Below, in pieces: positions 59,901 through 64,000 of a stretch of DNA of 64,000 nucleotides (position 1 is the stretch's first letter; each line of letters starts with the position of its first letter). The stretch spans positions 37,369,691 to 37,433,690 of the forward strand of contig NC_135357.1 of the NCBI RefSeq assembly GCF_051622035.1, in the 5' to 3' direction. Position numbers and translations under genes: made by a program. The notes below the pieces were generated by a model. The model was not told the origin of the DNA. It did not search any database and saw only the letters and a list, made by a program, of their open reading frames with translations. This DNA comes from Arctopsyche grandis. Taxonomy: Eukaryota > Arthropoda > Insecta > Trichoptera > Hydropsychidae.

Positions 59901-62262
59901 ACCACCCCAATGTGACGAATAGTCCAATTACCGTACGTAGTAACAATAGATGAAGTTTTGTGATCATTCGAAAATTCGAACTCGGGATTTTGACTGATTC
60001 GAACTCAGAATCGATCACTGATCACGTCTTCATGATCTAGAAAAAATGTGTGTTTTTATGTCAGTGGGTTTTTATGGTTTCAAAAAATTCAAGTATAATT
60101 CTTGCATCAATGTGATGAAAATATAAAAAAAAATCACTAAATTTAATAAACCGGAAGTGGGATTTTTTCCTCTTAGGAAAGTCAAAAATGTTGTGACCAT
60201 GATTTTTTCCACACGCCTGAAAGTACCAAGCTGAAAATTTATAATTGTATCTTTATGTACTAACTTAGAGCTGATAACATTTTGGTCATAATTCGTAAAC
60301 ACGAAGTAGTATTTTTTTTAAAACAATATTTCATTATTTTAAATTATTTTTAATTTCTTGATATTTAATGTGTATAATAATTATAGTGATTTTAATTATT
60401 AAAAAAAATTGAACAAAATCTGACCACCAGAAGTAGAAATTTTTTCTTGTGCAAGTTTCCATACATTTGCGCTCAATTTGTATCGAAAATGCATCCATAA
60501 CCGGAATGTGTAAACGTGTATGTATGTTTAATTATCGAATTTTGTGACCTTCTTATATTCCTTAAATATATAGATAAAGTCACGGGTTGGTCACATCCGA
60601 ATTTTTTTTTTAAATTTGAAGCAAAAATTGTACATGAAAAATTTCAAACAATTTGTGTTATCAAACAAAGCCCAATGAATTCTTAATCAGCGTTTAATGT
60701 AATCAATATTTTGGTTAAAACTTCATATCAAAATTTCATAGGTTAAAATCAAAGCTTGACTTATTGAACGCTTATTGTGATCAACGTTTATTTAATGCGA
60801 TCGTAGTTTGATATATATACATAGTTTAATATAATCAATACTTTGAGATAACCTTGACGTTATCAATAATCAACAAATTGATTGATCAATAATCGTTTAA
60901 ATACGTCAGTTTAAATACTCGTGTAATCCAGCTTAATATAAACATCGTTCAATAAAATCAAATCAATCTCCATTTTGACCTGAAATTTATGTGATTAATA
61001 GATTTTTTTATAAATCGGGTAACACTTAATGTAATCATTAATATAAACAACGATTTCTATACCCAAATATCTGACAACACTATATCTAATTTAGTTTAGG
61101 ATGATCAACATTTATTACATTCAAATATTTCTTGAAAACAACACTCAATCAAATCGTCTCTCTCTAAAAAAAAAAAAAACTCTTCAAAACATTCATTACT
61201 TGAAAGAAAGCGGTCTGTCGTTTCATCGCCGTCCTCAACCGAGTGTGCAGCGACAGACACAGAGCGAATCCCATGAGCCAAGCGAACCAGGGAAAGACTA
61301 CATCGGCTATCGTGAGACCATTCCACGGCGAGTGACGCAATATGGAATATCCGCCGCCGCCATAGTTGACGAATATCATCAGCGCGATGGTGAAACCTCG
61401 GAAGACATCAGCGGAACGGAGACGGGTGCTCACGCGACGGATCGTCCCATTATTAGGAGAGCCTATCAGCAGCTCAGACCTCGATTCGCTAAAAACAATC
61501 GCACACATATAAAGGTCAAAGTTCTAAACCACAAAGTCTTATCTACATATGTATGTACATAAAGGCGAAAACGAAACGTCACACATGTTGACGAATCGAT
61601 GAATCAAATCAAAACAATGCTTACGTTCTCATCAACCGATTCCAAATTTCCCACTGGCTTATCTTCCTGTAGGCGCCCTTGACCAAGTACCATAAGGTGG
61701 CTATGGAGAGCATGGTGACGACGGCCACGAGCATCGGAAAGAGCGGCTCGTCGGGCTGCTCGGTGACGGTGATGTTGGAGCAGCCGTTCTTGGTGACGTT
61801 CAGCTGATAGCGGCCGTACTCGCCGAAGTTGAAGGTGCCGTTGCAGACGGGGCCGTAGCCGTCCTCCACCTTGTACTTGACGGGCCAGATGGTCCTCACG
61901 AGCAGAGACCCCGTCTTGTTGCTGTCGAGCACCTTCGCATAGTCGCACTCCACGCACTTGGTGTACTGTCGCCATACCGTCACGTCTCGGTCCGACGCGA
62001 TGTCGAGACACGCCTCGTCGTAGATCAGAGTGTGCGAGTTGCACTTCCTCGAGAAGAACTTGACGTTTTTGAAGTTGACGAAGCTCATGGTGGAGCCGTC
62101 GAGGCTACTGCATGTCTTCGGGAACGATCGACAGTGCGTTTTTGTCGATGCACACGTTCGCGAAGAAACTAACAATGGCGAATGACAGCGCAGTACGACA
62201 GACTTTGACAGCTGATTTATTTCCGGCTGGGTTTTGGACGTGACATCTCTTTTGACGGCCAT
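56956..62262 (-). CDS. HGSNAT: Heparan-alpha-glucosaminide N-acetyltransferase
   Basis: HGSNAT is a lysosomal multipass enzyme that moves an acetyl group from cytosolic acetyl-CoA to the terminal glucosamine of heparan sulfate. Seven minus-strand exons join in phase to 621 residues: 62262-61625, 61488-61200, 59678-59507, 59435-59240, 59157-58990, 58504-58345 and 57198-56956. Residues up to about 180 form a Cys-containing luminal domain with N-glycosylation sequons (NKT, NGT, NVT, NIT). A first membrane segment follows (FPMLVAVVTMLSIATLWYLV). Residues 236-275 carry the diagnostic RLRSADVFRG and VNYGGGGYSILRHSPWNGLT; His265 matches the known active-site His. Later come PGVLQRLGLAYF, PGCPRGYLGPGG, DPEGLLGTLS and IYVGHDL. 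The exon 5 donor is CG|GTATTG; the nearby TG|GTGACT would create a stop. The start is uncertain: ATG 62262 is the first, but ATG 62088 has a better context (CACCATGAG). Confidence 0.93.
57300..57480 (+). mobile_element. Possible LTR fragment in HGSNAT intron 6
   Basis: A TGTAACGG start (57331), an AATAAA-type signal (TTAATAAACAACATG) and a CCGCCACA end by 57456 resemble an LTR. No partner or target repeat was identified. Confidence 0.3.
57500..57971 (+). mobile_element. Helitron-like element in HGSNAT intron 6
   Basis: It has a (AT)n then ATATCGCTATTCTGTGTGTC 5' region and a GGGTACAACA-CTAG end followed by T. It is the empty-site counterpart of the repeat at 38530-39480. An extra CTAGT lies at 57989. 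Confidence 0.55.
58030..58080 (-). repeat. Retroposon 3' stem-loop fragment
   Basis: The minus strand reads CCACAGTGACGCTTTGGGG...CCTGTCAAGTCTATGTGG then an AAAT-type tail. It is the same structure as at 31016-31060 and belongs to the shared 3' hairpin class. Confidence 0.6.
58601..58684 (-). pseudogene. Duplicated fragment of HGSNAT exon 6 within intron 5
   Basis: An 84-bp segment nearly identical to 58417-58500, in the same orientation about 180 bp away. On the minus strand it still reads LMRWMFWFLFTGAIGGSLCL and then FSENNGP, with conservative changes against the real exon (WMLWALFTGAVGG). It lacks an acceptor before it and the donor half of the exon, so it is probably not spliced in. Confidence 0.75.
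59745..60610 (+). repeat. Long dispersed repeat in HGSNAT intron 2
   Basis: This is the most complete copy of a family of at least 860 bp. Its first part matches 35085-35250, its second part 21000-21130, and its third part 21170-21290 plus, inverted, 63680-64000. No terminal repeats or coding domain were recognised. Confidence 0.6.
60611..61199. other. HGSNAT intron 2, remainder
   Basis: AT-rich, noncoding. The A14 run at 61166-61179 lies just downstream of the exon 2 donor. Confidence 0.4.
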
Positions 62263-62540
62263 GTGTTGGTTTTTTTTTTTCACTCGGAAAATATCGTTTC
62301 CGGTTGATTAAACGACGTTGAAAATTTTTTTACAATACAAAAAGTTTATATCTATCGTTCTTTTATTATAATTTATTTTTCTTCTAATGCCGAATCCGTA
62401 TTCAGACGTAGGCGACTACCATGGGCAAACATCATTTATGGCCAGTTAAAATTCTGCCCTATTATGGGCAAGCCGCAACAATTTTTTAAGTCTGAATCTC
62501 ATCCATGACCCGATGTTTCGGAGCCAAGAGAGCTTCTTTA

Positions 62541-62661
<121 letters not shown>

Positions 62662-62696
62662 TAGCTATCAAGCTAATTTAAAAAAATACATCTTAA

Positions 62697-62945
62697 TTAC
62701 TTAACTCTAAAATTTATAATTAACTTATATGTACTGTCCGTCACAGAGGTGTCTCTTCGCACCTTCTTTCTCCCAAGCCACCGTTTGCCTTCTATTTTCC
62801 CTTCTATGATTGTTTGTAGAAGGCGATATTTGGGGCCACGAATAACGTGGCCTAAATATTTCATCTTACGGCGCTTTACCGTGTCAAGAAGATCTCTCTT
62901 TTTATGAAGAACCTGGAGGACCGGTTCGTTTCTCAGGTGCTCCAT
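62697..62945 (-). pseudogene. LINE endonuclease/reverse-transcriptase C-terminal fragment
   Basis: The minus strand reads VKRRKMKYLGHVIRGPKYRL then IIEGKIEGKRWLGRKKVR. This conserved tail occurs in many arthropod endonuclease-reverse transcriptase proteins of non-LTR elements (RRKLEYLGHVxRGxKY pattern). The frame is short and enters unrelated sequence, so it is a fragment. Confidence 0.65.
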
Positions 62946-62995
62946 CTATGAGATCTTTGAGGAAGGTGGCAAAGCCGATAGAACCGGTGACACGA

Positions 62996-63232
62996 CAACT
63001 CGTTCACAGATTTTCCGTAAACCGATGATGCGCTCCAGGCATTACGTATGCAGCCATCTCTTTCACAGACCATTTTTTCACCGATAACAGACGGTCTGTG
63101 AAAGAGATGGTTGCATACGTAATGGCATAGTAAACAAGATCATGGTGAACACACGGAGTGAGAAAGAGATGGCCGTATACGTAATGCCTGGAGCGCATCA
63201 TCGGTTTACGGAAAATCTGTGAACGAGTTTTC
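62996..63232. repeat. Nested foldback sequence
   Basis: The outer arms (62999-63064 and 63161-63229, ACTCGTTCACAGATTTTCCG and complement) are long and nearly perfect. A third copy of the inner motif (63092-63126, GGTCTGTGAAAGAGATGG) can pair with the left arm instead, giving two competing hairpins. Confidence 0.75.
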
Positions 63233-64000
63233 AGGTAACCGATAGAACCACAGGGTTTGACTAATATAAATAATAAAATAAAAACAAAAATATTCATAAC
63301 AATAACATTAAAAATTCTAGTAAATATGTGAAATTATCTTGTAAAATTGCTAAATAGAGTTTATTGAAATTAATCTATTACTATTAATTATTACTACGTG
63401 AGTTTAAGGAAACGAAACAACAAGGGGTTGTCCGATGAGTGCAGGGGCAGGACGGTAAACGAATTATTTCGCACATTATGATCACACACATTTTTATTTT
63501 ATTTTATTTTATACAGGTAAAAACCCATTTCCGTACATCGTATAACATAAATTATAACAACAAAATAAAATAATAAAGTGTCGTTAATTATATGACATAT
63601 GTATGAAAAATAGTACAAAAAATGAAAAATAGTACAAGACATAATGGATAAGATAAAATAAGAGGACACTAATAAAAAAAATTTGGGTGTGACCAACCCA
63701 TGACTTACTCTATGTATTTGAGGAATATAAGAAGATAAACTATGATAGCGATACAAATTGAGCGCAAATATATGGAAACTTGCCCAAGACAAAAGTTCTA
63801 CTTCCGGTTGTCAGATTTTGTTAAAATTTTTTTTATTATTTAAAATCAGTATAATTATTATACACATTAAATATCAAGAGGATAAAAATAATTTAAAAGG
63901 TCAAAATAAAATAATGAAATATTGTTTTAAAAAAAAATACTACTTCCGGTTTACAAATTCATAACAGTACATAAAAAATACAAATATAAATTTTCAGCTT
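63233..64000. other. AT-rich right edge with inverted dispersed repeat
   Basis: From about 63680 to the window end, the minus strand matches 60230-60610 (GACCAACCCATGACTT-type and GAAGTAGTA blocks). The copy continues beyond the window. No gene was seen. Confidence 0.45.

Noticed and set aside
61604-62044. Arg-rich minus-strand frame over HGSNAT exon 1
   Set aside because: Out-of-frame shadow of the luminal domain, caused by the local GC bias.

Overview
This 64-kb window is AT-rich, intron-containing nuclear DNA of an arthropod, most likely a holometabolous insect. The evidence is the set of animal genes, introns often of only 60-100 bp, abundant small Helitron-like elements, tRNA-headed SINEs and TATG/TACA microsatellites. 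The order cannot be fixed from sequence alone; a lepidopteran-like genome is only a guess. No virus, CRISPR array or stand-alone tRNA/rRNA gene was seen.

Five host genes are supported. From left to right: (1) the first coding exon of an SLC6-family sodium-coupled transporter on the minus strand (710-977), whose other exons lie left of the window; (2) Pex13, a peroxisomal import docking protein, minus strand, five exons (32136-34698); (3) ND-42/NDUFA10, a complex I accessory subunit, minus strand, one uninterrupted coding exon (37237-38451); (4) ANKIB1, an ankyrin-repeat RING-between-RING E3 ubiquitin ligase, plus strand, 23 coding exons (41741-53266), transcribed divergently from ND-42; (5) HGSNAT, lysosomal heparan-alpha-glucosaminide N-acetyltransferase, minus strand, seven exons (56956-62262), convergent with ANKIB1. 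The exon models were built by reading splice sites and phases by hand, and each gives an uninterrupted frame. The genes have no shared pathway; they sit together as ordinary neighbours.

The rest is dominated by transposable elements. 1-31 kb is almost entirely repeats: tRNA-derived SINEs, at least three Helitron-like families, hAT, CACTA-like, Tc1/mariner and piggyBac-like elements, LINE fragments, two long foldback elements, and a higher-order tandem array at 28.6-30 kb. Several insertions can be proven because target-site duplications are intact or because an empty copy of the same host repeat lies elsewhere in the window. In 31-64 kb the repeats lie between genes and in introns, including a three-layer region in ANKIB1 intron 2.

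The most unusual signals are: a 3' stem-loop with a conserved loop but different stems, just upstream of the A-rich tails of otherwise unrelated SINE and LINE copies; a 65-bp hairpin-forming tandem repeat with higher-order structure; a duplicated piece of an HGSNAT exon inside the adjacent intron; and a splice site in the ANKIB1 IBR domain whose likeliest use removes a zinc-ligand cysteine. No clearly new multi-gene system was found.
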